In this document: positions 25,013 through 33,717 of the stretch, one piece after another
Position numbering within the stretch: position 1 is the stretch's first letter
Layout of the letters: each line of letters opens with the position of its first letter
NCBI GenBank assembly: GCA_002382665.1
Contig: DFZA01000006.1
Coordinates: 153,321-217,320 of the forward strand
Reading direction: 5' to 3'
Length of the DNA: 64,000 nt
From: Peptococcaceae bacterium UBA4068
Lineage (GTDB): Bacteria > Bacillota > Dehalobacteriia > UBA4068
Position numbers and translations under genes: made by a program
Notes under the pieces: model-generated
Databases searched by the model: none
Seen by the model: the letters and a program-made list of their open reading frames with translations, nothing else
What the model was told of the DNA's origin: nothing

Positions 25013-26002
25013 TCAGTTTAACGCTTCTTCAAGGACATCAAGATTATTCCGCATAACGGAAAGATAGTTTTTGCCGTTTCTAACATCAGCGGCAGTTATC
25101 GACTGTATTGAATCCAGTACTAACACCTGCTGGTCTTTATCTGCTGTGTTGTCAATAATCGTATGGGCAATAGATTGATCCGAACCTTCGACAACTATCA
25201 CGGAGTTAAGTCCCAGCTGATCTACTTTACCGGCCAGGAAAACAACCGTTTTAAAGCTTGCTTCCGTTTCCGCGGAACAACCTGGGAAAGCGGCATAATA
25301 TTTAATCCCGTAATCGTCCATCAGATACCGAAATGGAAAACGGTCGCCAAAAACAACCGTTTTGCGGACTGCATTGGCAACCATTTGCTGATATTCAGCG
25401 TCAAGAGCGTTTAACTCCGCTAGGTAGGAATCTGCATTCGTTTCGTAAGTGTCGGCATGAGCGCTGTCCAGCTGACACAAGGCATCCTTAATGGCGCCAC
25501 AGCTGGTTACGGCATTCTTCAACGAGAGCCATACATGCTCGTCATATTCGACCGCAGTTTCGCCTTCCGCTGCTTCCTCTTCGCTTTCCATGCCCTCGAC
25601 AATTTCCTCTTGTTTGATGCTGTCGCCCAAAACATCCAGCAGATTAATAACTACCATATCTTTGTTTATGGCTTCGGCCAGTGCATCGTCAATCCAACCA
25701 TCTGACTCTCCGCCAACATAAATAAATAGGTCACAAGACGAAATTTTCGCAACATCCTCCGCTGACGGCTGATAATTATGCAGATCCACGCCATTATCCA
25801 AAAGCAGCGTCAAATCAACATTGTCCGCTTGATCGCCCAAAATCTGATTAACCCAATCGTACTGTGGAAAAACAGTACAAACAATGCTCAGCCGGTTATC
25901 GGAAGCATTATCCGACGAGGCATTTTCGGTGGCATTGGAACAGGCGGCAAGCGTAATGGCAAATATTATTAATGCAAGTATATAAATAGTTTTTTTCGGC
26001 AT
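25013..26002 (-). CDS. Zinc-binding lipoprotein ZnuA
   Basis: A 329-residue solute-binding lipoprotein of the cluster A-I metal family. It has a signal peptide with lipobox ITLAACSNAT, FPQYDWVNQILGDQ, a likely metal-ligand His in GVDLHNYQPS, an acidic loop (EEEAAEGETAVEYDEHVW) with a second His, and FGDRFPFRYLMDDYGI. GGGGAGG precedes the ATG. The zinc assignment rests on the adjacent Zur-type regulator; manganese cannot be excluded. Confidence 0.93.
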   Translation of the reverse strand: MPKKTIYILALIIFAITLAACSNATENASSDNASDNRLSIVCTVFPQYDWVNQILGDQADNVDLTLLLDNGVDLHNYQPSAEDVAKISSCDLFIYVGGESDGWIDDALAEAINKDMVVINLLDVLGDSIKQEEIVEGMESEEEAAEGETAVEYDEHVWLSLKNAVTSCGAIKDALCQLDSAHADTYETNADSYLAELNALDAEYQQMVANAVRKTVVFGDRFPFRYLMDDYGIKYYAAFPGCSAETEASFKTVVFLAGKVDQLGLNSVIVVEGSDQSIAHTIIDNTADKDQQVLVLDSIQSITAADVRNGKNYLSVMRNNLDVLEEALN

Positions 26003-26122
26003 TTTTTACCTCCCCATTGCAAATTTGAACATAAAATACAAGTAAGCATCTAAATACGGAAATATCTACGTATACAGTGAATTAAATGTTGAATGCTTCC
26101 TTGTTAAAATCTGATATTTATT

Positions 26123-26416
26123 TTAATTGGTCAATTTCACTTTTAAAGAAACCAAAGTTATACTATTATGCACACTACTTTCAATAATAAAAACTTTAAG
26201 AATTATTAATGAAAACAACAAAACACAGGCAACAGCAATAAGGCAAGAACCGGCGCCATGTAAATAAACAGTACACGCAGCAATTTCACGGCAAACTGGG
26301 CAATTTTCTCCGCAACAGTCGTGGTGATAATGCGTGATAATAAACAATTGCGCAAAAACCATGGTCATGCACAGCAAAACAGATAATGCAAAAACCAGGG
26401 TTTTCTTTTTAGTCAT
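26123..26416 (-). CDS. Small His/Cys-rich membrane protein of the zinc operon
   Basis: A 97-residue protein with two hydrophobic segments (VFALSVLLCMTMVFAQLFII and SCLIAVACVLLFSLIILKVF) joined by a short external loop carrying a dense cluster of possible metal ligands: THYHHDCCGENCPVCREIAAC. It lies between zur and znuA with AGGGAGG before its ATG. Function unknown; the loop suggests metal sensing, binding or delivery at the outer face (inference). Confidence 0.75.
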   Translation of the reverse strand: MTKKKTLVFALSVLLCMTMVFAQLFIITHYHHDCCGENCPVCREIAACTVYLHGAGSCLIAVACVLLFSLIILKVFIIESSVHNSITLVSLKVKLTN

Positions 26417-26429
26417 AATTCCTCCCTTA

Positions 26430-26831
26430 CTATTTTCTGCACTCCGCACACTTACCAAACAAAACAGTCTGTCCCTCGTCAATCGAAAAATTACTATCTG
26501 CGAATATCTGTTTTAATAAATTTCCGGTTAATTGATCGCTCATATGAAACAGTTTCCCGCATTCAACACATTTCAAATGCAGATGCTTATCACTTTGCTC
26601 ACACCCGGCAATCTGATAAACAAATTGCCTGCTGTTTCCCTTAACAAACCGCTTAACTGTTCCCTCTTTTACTAATTTTTGCATCAAACGGTATACCGTA
26701 CTTTTACCGGGAACGGAATGCAAATCAGATTGCATCTTTTTGACTAGTTCCTCAATAGTAAATGAAGTATCGCTGTGTTTTTTCATAAAGTCGATCAATG
26801 TTTTTCTCTGCTCGGTCTGATATATAGTCAA
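26430..26831 (-). CDS. Zur-type Fur family regulator
   Basis: A 133-residue Fur-family repressor. The N-terminal winged helix contains KSTVYRLMQKLVKEGTVKR. The HLHLKCVECGKLFHM segment near residue 82 holds regulatory His plus the first structural CxxC, and the C-terminal FGKCAECRK is the second CxxC. This is the Fur/Zur/PerR plan, and its co-transcription with a znuACB set points to zinc. The start is a TTG preceded by a G-rich GGGGGGGCGGTG stretch. It heads the operon. Confidence 0.9.
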   Translation of the reverse strand: MTIYQTEQRKTLIDFMKKHSDTSFTIEELVKKMQSDLHSVPGKSTVYRLMQKLVKEGTVKRFVKGNSRQFVYQIAGCEQSDKHLHLKCVECGKLFHMSDQLTGNLLKQIFADSNFSIDEGQTVLFGKCAECRK

Positions 26832-26845
26832 AACACCGCCCCCCC

Positions 26846-26868
26846 AATATGAGAATAACTCTCATATT
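26846..26868 (-). promoter_or_regulatory. Candidate Zur box
   Basis: Inverted repeat AATATGAGA-ATAAC-TCTCATATT (9-bp arms, 5-bp centre), immediately after the -10 of the zur promoter, thus across the start site. It resembles Fur-family boxes (TGAGAAT..TCTCA). Autorepression of the zinc operon is inferred. Confidence 0.75.
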
Positions 26869-26896
26869 ATTATATTAATATTCCCCAAAAAATCAA
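26869..26896 (-). promoter_or_regulatory. Promoter of the zur-znu operon
   Basis: TTGATT (complement of 26891-26896), a 16-bp spacer, TATAAT (complement of 26869-26874). Confidence 0.7.
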
Positions 26897-26907
26897 GCCT
26901 ATTCATA

Positions 26908-26943
26908 AATAAAAATAACCCTGCCAATATATATCAGCAGGGT
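26908..26943 (-). terminator. Terminator of the aromatic operon
   Basis: Seven-bp stem ACCCTGC/GCAGGGT (26918-26924 with 26937-26943); on the minus strand TTATTTTTATTT follows. Confidence 0.75.
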
Positions 26944-26963
26944 CAAATAATATATTGATATTT

Positions 26964-28109
26964 TTATACTATCTCCGAATAACTGCCTAAATACCTGAAT
27001 TCTTCGCAGAAACCCTCCAGTCCGCAGACCAGCTGGATAAATTGCTCCGAATAAACCGAAGTCTCAAGATCGAAATAGAACATAAATTCAAAATCACGGT
27101 TGGGAATCGGACGGCTTTCCAGCTTGATCAAGTTGATACCCAAGGCGTAAAATCTCGACAATACTTTATATAAGGCACCCGGTTTATGAGGAATAACCAT
27201 CATAATACTGGTTTTATCAGCGCCGGGATAGATTTCCAACTGCTTGGAAATGCAGATAAAGCGGGTATAGTTGTTATCGTTATCCTGAACGTTACAGGAT
27301 AAGATAGCAAGCTGATAAAGGTCGGCGCAAGTGCGGGAAGAAAGCGCTGCCACATCGTTACGGTCGGACTCAGCCACCATTTTTGCCGCGGCGGCAGTAT
27401 TGGCGCAGGCAGTTACTTTAACATTGACCAGGCCGTCCAAAAACTTGGCGCATTGATTAATAGCCTGCTCATGCGAATAAATTTCTCTGATTTGCAATAT
27501 TTTGGTGCCGCTTTTAGCCAGCAGATTATGATCTATCTTGACCCGCGTGCTCCTGATAATATTAAAATGGTAATCCATCATCAAATCATAGATTTCATTA
27601 ACCGAACCGGCAGTGCTGTTTTCCATAGGCAAAACGCCATAGCGGCACATATCCTTATCGATAGCGTCAAATACGCTCTTAAAAGTTTTAAAATACATAA
27701 TATTAGGCACGTTAAACATCTTTTCACAGGCTAACTGCGAATAGGCGCCCTCAACCCCCTGACAGGCTGCCAACGCATATTGAGGAAATAGCTTTTCGGT
27801 ATTTTCCACTGCATTGACAACGCGCTCCTTAAGCTCAGAGGTAGGATGTAGAATTTTTTCTTGATTGGAGCGGCTCAGCTCAAATAAAAGAGAGTAGAGC
27901 ACGCAAACATATGACCTATAGTTTTCACTAACCTTACCGGAAATATCAGCCAGTATCTGCCTCTCTCTGCTGGGATCCAGCGGCGGCAGCCCATTAGTCT
28001 TTTTGTATTCTGCAATCGCTGTGGTTATTTCCATGCGTTTTTGAAACAATGAGACCACACTATCATCTATCTTGTCAATTTCTTCCCGTAATTGCTTTAA
28101 ATCTTCCAT
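26964..28109 (-). CDS. Chorismate mutase-prephenate dehydratase PheA
   Basis: A 381-residue bifunctional enzyme making phenylpyruvate. Residues about 1-88 are an AroQ chorismate mutase (LREEIDKIDDSVVSLFQKRM). The dehydratase follows, with CQGVEGAYSQLA near residue 116, ENSTAGSV and the catalytic-region NDNNYTRFI. The C-terminal ACT domain carries the Phe-sensing LESRPIPNRDFEFMFYFDL motif, so feedback inhibition by phenylalanine is expected. Last gene of the operon. Confidence 0.95.
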   Translation of the reverse strand: MEDLKQLREEIDKIDDSVVSLFQKRMEITTAIAEYKKTNGLPPLDPSRERQILADISGKVSENYRSYVCVLYSLLFELSRSNQEKILHPTSELKERVVNAVENTEKLFPQYALAACQGVEGAYSQLACEKMFNVPNIMYFKTFKSVFDAIDKDMCRYGVLPMENSTAGSVNEIYDLMMDYHFNIIRSTRVKIDHNLLAKSGTKILQIREIYSHEQAINQCAKFLDGLVNVKVTACANTAAAAKMVAESDRNDVAALSSRTCADLYQLAILSCNVQDNDNNYTRFICISKQLEIYPGADKTSIMMVIPHKPGALYKVLSRFYALGINLIKLESRPIPNRDFEFMFYFDLETSVYSEQFIQLVCGLEGFCEEFRYLGSYSEIV

Positions 28110-28123
28110 GTGATTATCTCCTT

Positions 28124-29209
28124 TTAATTTTTCGTATCCAGAATAGCATCATAAATAGCAATCGCCGCCGCTGCCTCAACGCAGGCTACGGCTCTCGGTA
28201 CAATGCAAGGATCGTGCCTACCCTTAATCTCAAGCGTAGTATTTTCTTTACGTGAAAGGCTAACGCTCTGCTGCTCTTTGGCAATCGAAGGCGTCGGTTT
28301 AAAGGCGGCGCGGAAGATCAACGGCATCCCGGAACTGATACCACCCAAGATACCGCCGTGATTATTGGTACGAGTTTTAACTAGCGCCTGATCATAATAA
28401 AAACTATCGTTATTCTCCGACCCCCTGATTTCCGAGGCGGCAAAACCGTTGCCAAACTCAATGCCCTTGACTGCCGGAATACCAAAAACTATGGCAGCGA
28501 TCCTATTTTCCAAACCATCAAACAGCGGTTCGCCGATACCGGCGGGAATACCCAAAGCAGCGCATTCAACCACTCCGCCGATCGAATCCCCTTCCGACTT
28601 AGCTGCTAAAATCAGCTCCGCCATCCAAGCCGCTTTTTGATCATCGATTACCGCCATACTTTTTTTCTTAAGAGCCGTAAAATCGACAAGGCTGACATTT
28701 ACCGGGTCAAAAACCTCATCCTTGATATGGCCAATAGATTCGATATGCGCCCCTATCTCGATACCCTGCTGCCCAAGCAACTGCAAACATATACCTCCTG
28801 CGATACAAAGCGGCGCTGTCAACCTACCCGAATAATGCCCGCCGCCGGCCACATCCTGCACACCGCCAAACTTGGCTTGCGCGGCATAATCAACATGCGC
28901 AGGTCGCGGTATATCGCTGAACTGGCTGTAATCACCGGACCGCACGTCAGTATTCCTGATAATAGCAGTTAGCGGCGCGCCGCAGGTGGTTCCATCGACC
29001 AGCCCGGAGACAAACTCAGGAATATCTGCTTCCTTACGCTCAGTCGAATAATCATTTTGTCCTGGAGCACGACGCTGTAAAAAAGCATTAAGCTGATCCA
29101 TATTGATTTTTTTACCGGCAGGCAAACCATCAATAGTGACGCCAATTGCCGCTGAATGCGATTGGCCAAAGATAGTAACCCTTAAATTTTTCCCACAAAC
29201 CGAAGTCAT
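28124..29209 (-). CDS. Chorismate synthase AroC
   Basis: A 361-residue FMN-dependent lyase making chorismate from EPSP. Family motifs: FGQSHSAAIGVTIDGLPAG near the start, RPAHVDYAAQAKFGG, GGGHYSGRLTAPL near residue 120 and a C-terminal RHDPCIVPRAV. Length is normal. It sits 15 bp before pheA and 22 bp after aroA. Confidence 0.97.
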   Translation of the reverse strand: MTSVCGKNLRVTIFGQSHSAAIGVTIDGLPAGKKINMDQLNAFLQRRAPGQNDYSTERKEADIPEFVSGLVDGTTCGAPLTAIIRNTDVRSGDYSQFSDIPRPAHVDYAAQAKFGGVQDVAGGGHYSGRLTAPLCIAGGICLQLLGQQGIEIGAHIESIGHIKDEVFDPVNVSLVDFTALKKKSMAVIDDQKAAWMAELILAAKSEGDSIGGVVECAALGIPAGIGEPLFDGLENRIAAIVFGIPAVKGIEFGNGFAASEIRGSENNDSFYYDQALVKTRTNNHGGILGGISSGMPLIFRAAFKPTPSIAKEQQSVSLSRKENTTLEIKGRHDPCIVPRAVACVEAAAAIAIYDAILDTKN

Positions 29210-29230
29210 AAGCTAATTTCCTTTCTCCAT

Positions 29231-30499
29231 CTATTTTAGTTCGACTATACCGCCGAGCAGACCAAAATCATTAAAAAATTGCGGATATGATTTTTCTACC
29301 GCTTCCGCACCCTCAATAATCACCGGTTGTTTGGCAATAACCGCAGCAATAGCCGCCATCATCGCTATGCGGTGGTCGCCATAGCAGGAAACAGTACCTC
29401 CCCGCAGCTCTCGTTTACCTTCAATAACCAACCCATCGTTAGTTTCACCAATCGACGCACCTAATCGCGTCAGTGTATCGGCAACTGATTTGAGTCGGTC
29501 GCTCTCTTTGAGCCGCAGCCGTTCGGCGTTATAAATAACCGTCTTGCCTTGCGCAGCACAGGCAACTACCGCCAGCGCCGGAACAAGATCGGGAATATTC
29601 CTGGCATCAATCTCTATTGCCCGCAGTTGGCCGCCGCTGACCGTTACCGTATCATTAGTAAAGCATACATCAGCGCCAAACTTTTTCAACAGCTCCACTA
29701 CCGCTTTATCGCCCTGTAGCGATTCTTTGTTGATATTGGTACAAGTAATAAGCATATCAGCAAGCGCCGCGGCAGATAGCCAAAATGATGCATTGGACCA
29801 GTCGCCTTCAATAACTACTTTGCCGGGCGAACGATATTTCTGCCTACCCTTGATAATATAAATATTATCTTCTATATCAATAGTAATACCAAATAATCTT
29901 AGCACCGCTACTGTCAAATCAATATACGGTTGCGACTCAATATTGCCGTTTAATATTATTTCACTATCGCTGTCCAATAAAGGCAAAGCTAGCAATAAAC
30001 CGCTGACAAATTGGGATGACACATCACCGGCCAGCTGAAATTTACCGCCGGTCAGCTTTCCCGCACAATTTAAAGGCATCCGCCCCTGCTTGGACAAACT
30101 GCAACCGTGAGCGAATAGTTCTTCATAGAGAGGCGACAGCGGCCTTTGTGGCAACCTGCCGCCCGCCGTAAAAGAAACATCGGCAGCCAAAGCACCGGCA
30201 ACTGGCAGCATAAAACGCAGCGTAGCTCCACTTTCACAACAGTCTAAAACTGACCCTTTATTGATCTTATCAAACTGCAGCGGACTTACCGCATACCCCT
30301 CGCCGTTACGCTCAATTTGTGCACCCAGAGCGTTGAGACAGCCAACGGTGGCCTCGATATCCGCCGAAGTATCCGGGCACTCGATAAACGTCGGAGCATT
30401 GGACAAAGCACTGCAAATCAGCAGCCGCTGTGCCAAAGATTTAGAGGCAATGGCTCTAATAGTTCCGCCAAGTTTTGCCGACCTGATTATCGCTTCCAC
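29231..30499 (-). CDS. EPSP synthase AroA
   Basis: A 422-residue enzyme joining shikimate 3-phosphate and PEP. Visible are IRAIASKSLAQRLLICSAL near the start, CESGATLRFMLPVAGAL near residue 90, RLRLKESDRLKSVADTL and CYGDHRIAMMAAI near residue 385. The GTG at 30499 is preferred: AGGAGG lies 7-8 nt upstream. A longer reading to 30580 would overlap aroB by 67 nt and add no conserved sequence. Confidence 0.96.
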   Translation of the reverse strand: MEAIIRSAKLGGTIRAIASKSLAQRLLICSALSNAPTFIECPDTSADIEATVGCLNALGAQIERNGEGYAVSPLQFDKINKGSVLDCCESGATLRFMLPVAGALAADVSFTAGGRLPQRPLSPLYEELFAHGCSLSKQGRMPLNCAGKLTGGKFQLAGDVSSQFVSGLLLALPLLDSDSEIILNGNIESQPYIDLTVAVLRLFGITIDIEDNIYIIKGRQKYRSPGKVVIEGDWSNASFWLSAAALADMLITCTNINKESLQGDKAVVELLKKFGADVCFTNDTVTVSGGQLRAIEIDARNIPDLVPALAVVACAAQGKTVIYNAERLRLKESDRLKSVADTLTRLGASIGETNDGLVIEGKRELRGGTVSCYGDHRIAMMAAIAAVIAKQPVIIEGAEAVEKSYPQFFNDFGLLGGIVELK

Positions 30500-30513
30500 T
30501 GCAATGCCTCCTC

Positions 30514-31569
30514 TTAATTGCCTATTCCCAGCTCGATTAAATGCTGCAATTCGCCTAACGGCATCTCTTTCAAGACGCATTTGCCGATTGCTTCCGGTAT
30601 CACAAGCGTTATATTTACACCACGCAGTTTTTTATCGGCTGCGGCGCAGGCAAACAACTGCTCTGCCGTATATGGCGCAGAAGTCGGCAAACCAAAGCTG
30701 GTTACCAGCTCGCTAATTTCGGTAAGACAATCATCGCTGCAATATCCCATCTTGACGGCAGCCCTGGTAATCAACACCATGCCGATAGCAACCGCACTGC
30801 CATGAGATACCGCATAATCGCTGCAGGCCTCAATACTGTGACCTATAGTATGCCCAAAATTAAGCAGCTGGCGCCGGCCGCAATCCTTCTCATCTTCGTC
30901 TACGATATCGCGTTTAATAGACAGGCAGTGGTAAATAACCTCCTCCAACTGCGGCATAAGCGGTTCTTTTAGCATAGAAAAAAGCTCCGCGGAGGCAATC
31001 ATGCCGTATTTGATAATCTCGGCGCAACCGTCCTGAAACACTGCTTGCTCTAAAGTTTTGAATGTAGAGTAATCGCTGAGTACCAAGTCAGGCTGATAAA
31101 AGGTACCGGCCTGATTTTTGCCCGATTTAAGATTGATCGCGGTCTTGCCGCCCACGGAAGCATCGACTGCTGCCAGTAAAGTCGTCGGCATTTGTACCAG
31201 CTTAACCCCTCTTAGGTAGGTGGAAGCGGCAAATCCCGCCAAATCGCCGACAACGCCTCCGCCCAATGCCACAACGACATCCGATCTGGACAGTTTATTT
31301 TCAGATAAGAAATCAAGCAGTCGCAAATAATTCTCGGCGTTTTTTGACCTTTCGCCTCTGGCAATCACAAATTTGGCTACCTTATAGCCGCTGTTAACCA
31401 AAGACGTCTCGACAATCCCACTGTATAACCGATCAACAAGATCATCCGTTACGATAGCGGCAATATTGCCTCCGACAATTTTACGCAGATAATCTCCTGC
31501 TTCGACCAGCAGCTGGTCGCCGATATATATATCATAAGTTTTAGATGCTCTAACAGCAAGAGTTCTCAT
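30514..31569 (-). CDS. 3-dehydroquinate synthase AroB
   Basis: A 351-residue NAD- and metal-dependent cyclase. Motifs: VVALGGGVVGDLAGFAAST near residue 96, GGKTAINLKSGKNQAGTFYQ near residue 140, and the metal-ligand LLNFGHTIGHSIEA near residue 235. It overlaps tyrA by 4 nt. Confidence 0.97.
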   Translation of the reverse strand: MRTLAVRASKTYDIYIGDQLLVEAGDYLRKIVGGNIAAIVTDDLVDRLYSGIVETSLVNSGYKVAKFVIARGERSKNAENYLRLLDFLSENKLSRSDVVVALGGGVVGDLAGFAASTYLRGVKLVQMPTTLLAAVDASVGGKTAINLKSGKNQAGTFYQPDLVLSDYSTFKTLEQAVFQDGCAEIIKYGMIASAELFSMLKEPLMPQLEEVIYHCLSIKRDIVDEDEKDCGRRQLLNFGHTIGHSIEACSDYAVSHGSAVAIGMVLITRAAVKMGYCSDDCLTEISELVTSFGLPTSAPYTAEQLFACAAADKKLRGVNITLVIPEAIGKCVLKEMPLGELQHLIELGIGN

Positions 31570-32402
31570 CTGCCATCCACCTTCTCTTTTTGTATTCTGC
31601 CATCCGCCAACAGCTTCTTTAGTTTTTGATTATTTCCTTCTTTTAAAGCGTCTCTATATTCATTCAAAGAATTAATTAGAAAATCAATCTCATCTATCAA
31701 ATTATCCTTATTTCCCATAAACAGCTCCGTCCACATCTCTTCATTGAGCCAGGCCACTCTGGTTAAGTCTTTGTAACTTCCGGCAGTAAATCCCTTAAAC
31801 TCCGAGGCAGTTGGGCTTTTGATATAGGCATTGGAAACAATATGCGCTAACTGCGAGGTAATGGCAATAATTTTATCGTGCTTATCGGCATCAGTTATGG
31901 TTATCCGCCCAAAACCAGCCGGTTCTAACAATTGTTTAATGTGGTCGAAGAATACAATATCGCCATAACGCGGCGGCACGATAATCATCGAAGCTCCCTT
32001 AAATAATGTGGCGCGGCTGTACTTAAAGCCAAAATGCTGCGTACCTGCCATCGGATGCCCGCCGACAAAGGTAAAACCGTGCTTTTTGGCAATCGCAAAG
32101 CATTCTTCACAGACAATGCGTTTAATACCGCAGCAATCAATAACCACGGTATCGGCAGCAATCAGCTGCGCATTCTCACGCAGGTAATCAATGGTTGCCT
32201 GTGGATACAAAGCGATTAAAATACAATCACAAAGCTTAATAGTATCTTTATTGAGCACCCCATCAACATCACCGTCAATCTGTGCAAAATCCAATATTGC
32301 CTGGTCGGTATCGAATGCGTACACCGTATTACCAGGCTGTTGTTTATAGGCTTTGGCAAAAGAACCGCCAATCAGTCCTAGCCCCACTATACCGATATTC
32401 AT
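31566..32402 (-). CDS. Prephenate dehydrogenase TyrA
   Basis: A 278-residue NAD(P)-dependent enzyme of tyrosine synthesis. The Rossmann motif IGIVGLGLIGGSFAKAY is at residues 3-19, and FVGGHPMAGTQHFG near residue 115 carries the catalytic His region. It lacks a C-terminal ACT domain, so it may be less feedback-sensitive than longer versions (inference). It overlaps aroF and aroB by 4 nt each. Confidence 0.95.
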   Translation of the reverse strand: MNIGIVGLGLIGGSFAKAYKQQPGNTVYAFDTDQAILDFAQIDGDVDGVLNKDTIKLCDCILIALYPQATIDYLRENAQLIAADTVVIDCCGIKRIVCEECFAIAKKHGFTFVGGHPMAGTQHFGFKYSRATLFKGASMIIVPPRYGDIVFFDHIKQLLEPAGFGRITITDADKHDKIIAITSQLAHIVSNAYIKSPTASEFKGFTAGSYKDLTRVAWLNEEMWTELFMGNKDNLIDEIDFLINSLNEYRDALKEGNNQKLKKLLADGRIQKEKVDGR

Positions 32403-33403
32403 GATTTTACCACCTCAAGAATTTTATTTACTTTTGCGGCAAGATCGGCAAATTGTTCGGGCGTCAACGACTGGGCGCCGTCGCAAAGAGCATGTATCGG
32501 GTCATTATGAACCTCAATCATCAATCCGTCGGCACCGGCTGCAGCGGCCGCCATGGCCATCGGTTTGACCATTCTCGAGATACCCGTGGCATGGCTTGGA
32601 TCAATGACGATCGGCAAATGCGTCAGCTCTCGGAGTAGCGGAATAGCCGACAGATCAAGAGTATTACGGGTATAAGTTTCAAATGTCCTGATACCGCGTT
32701 CGCAGAGGATAATATTTTCATTGCCTCCGGCCATGATATATTCGGCGCTCATCAGCAGCTCTTTAATCGTATTCGCCATACCGCGCTTGAGCAAAATCGG
32801 CTTGTTTGTCTTGCCTAGCTCTTTTAGCAAGTCAAAATTCTGCATATTGCGCGCGCCAACCTGTATTACATCAATTTCCTCGAACAAATCCAGGTGATTG
32901 GCGTTCATTATTTCCGTTACTATCGGCAGGCCGGTGCGTTTTTTAGCCTCCAAGAGAAATTCGATGCCCTGAGCACCTAATCCTTGAAAATCATAGGGAG
33001 AGGTACGAGGCTTAAATGCGCCGCCTCTCAATAACCCTGCGCCTGCGGCTTTAACCTTTTCGGCAATATCTGTGATTTGCGCTGATGACTCAACCGAACA
33101 AGGCCCGGCGATAATCTGGAAATTACCGCCACCCAGCTTTATTTTACCAATGTTTATTACCGTATCATCGGGGTGGAATTGGCGGCTGGCGCTTTTAAAA
33201 GGTTCGCTGATCCGCTTTACCGATTCAATGATTTCCAGCCCTGCTAGCAAATCAACATCAATTTTGCTGGTATCACCGATCAGGCCGATAATAGTGCAAT
33301 ACTCTCCTTTGGAAATATGAACGTTAAGTCCCTTGTCTTTAAACCAATTACTAAGATTCTCAATTTGTTGGTCGGATACGCCTTTTTTTAGTACGGCTAT
33401 CAT
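32399..33403 (-). CDS. DAHP synthase (type I, AroF/Thermotoga-like)
   Basis: A 334-residue first enzyme of the shikimate pathway. An N-terminal ferredoxin-like regulatory domain (residues 1-70, MIAVLKKGVSDQQIENL) precedes a TIM barrel with IIAGPCSVESSAQI, LLRGGAFKPRTSPYDFQGLG, PILLKRGM and IDPSHATG. The N-terminal domain in relatives gives Tyr/Phe feedback control. The ATG at 33403 has AGGAGG 8 nt upstream; a GTG at 33412 falls inside that site. First structural gene after the leader. Confidence 0.96.
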   Translation of the reverse strand: MIAVLKKGVSDQQIENLSNWFKDKGLNVHISKGEYCTIIGLIGDTSKIDVDLLAGLEIIESVKRISEPFKSASRQFHPDDTVINIGKIKLGGGNFQIIAGPCSVESSAQITDIAEKVKAAGAGLLRGGAFKPRTSPYDFQGLGAQGIEFLLEAKKRTGLPIVTEIMNANHLDLFEEIDVIQVGARNMQNFDLLKELGKTNKPILLKRGMANTIKELLMSAEYIMAGGNENIILCERGIRTFETYTRNTLDLSAIPLLRELTHLPIVIDPSHATGISRMVKPMAMAAAAAGADGLMIEVHNDPIHALCDGAQSLTPEQFADLAAKVNKILEVVKS

Positions 33404-33433
33404 ATTTACCACCTCCTAATTTTTAAAGGGAAT

Positions 33434-33471
33434 ATAAAAGGGTCACGCAGTGATTTTTCTGCGTGACCCTT
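33434..33471 (-). terminator. Attenuator terminator of the aromatic operon
   Basis: Thirteen-bp perfect stem AAGGGTCACGCAG/CTGCGTGACCCTT (33438-33450 with 33459-33471) followed on the minus strand by TTATATT; counting the stem end the T run is TTTT. It lies 34 nt after the leader peptide stop and before aroF. Confidence 0.85.
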
Positions 33472-33504
33472 AGGAATATCATATCAGCAAGCTGAATTTG
33501 CATC

Positions 33505-33597
33505 CTATTTATTTGCAGCAAAAACCACTCTTATTTTATGCTTGGTAAAATAAAAGTAATAATAATCTGCTGTAAATATAAAGGAATTGTTCTTCAT
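33505..33597 (-). CDS. Phe/Tyr-rich leader peptide of the aromatic operon
   Basis: A 30-residue ORF with GGAGGGG about 4 nt before its ATG. It contains the run YYYFYF at residues 12-17 and further Phe at 6, 8 and 26, that is four Tyr and five Phe in total when the run is included. It is followed by a terminator and then the aroF-tyrA-pheA operon. Ribosome stalling at Tyr/Phe codons would be the sensor, as in the enterobacterial pheA leader. Confidence 0.82.
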   Translation of the reverse strand: MKNNSFIFTADYYYFYFTKHKIRVVFAANK

Positions 33598-33619
33598 ATG
33601 CCCCTCCATGGTACTTAAC

Positions 33620-33648
33620 ACAATATCATGGAAATTTTTCGTTGTCAA
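33620..33648 (-). promoter_or_regulatory. Promoter of the aromatic operon
   Basis: TTGACA (complement of 33643-33648), a 17-bp spacer, TATTGT (complement of 33620-33625) with an extended TGA before it. Confidence 0.75.
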
Positions 33649-33678
33649 TAAAAAATAAAATATTTCTTTTAATCATTA

Positions 33679-33706
33679 TTGACATATGCCGAAAAACACG
33701 TATAAT
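33679..33706 (+). promoter_or_regulatory. Promoter of the Mrp/MinD/NifX cluster
   Basis: TTGACA (33679-33684), a 16-bp spacer, TATAAT (33701-33706). A perfect 12-bp palindrome TGACATATGTCA lies at 33718-33729, around the start of transcription, and its half TTGACATATG recurs at the -35. Confidence 0.82.
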
Positions 33707-33717
33707 AATATTATAAA

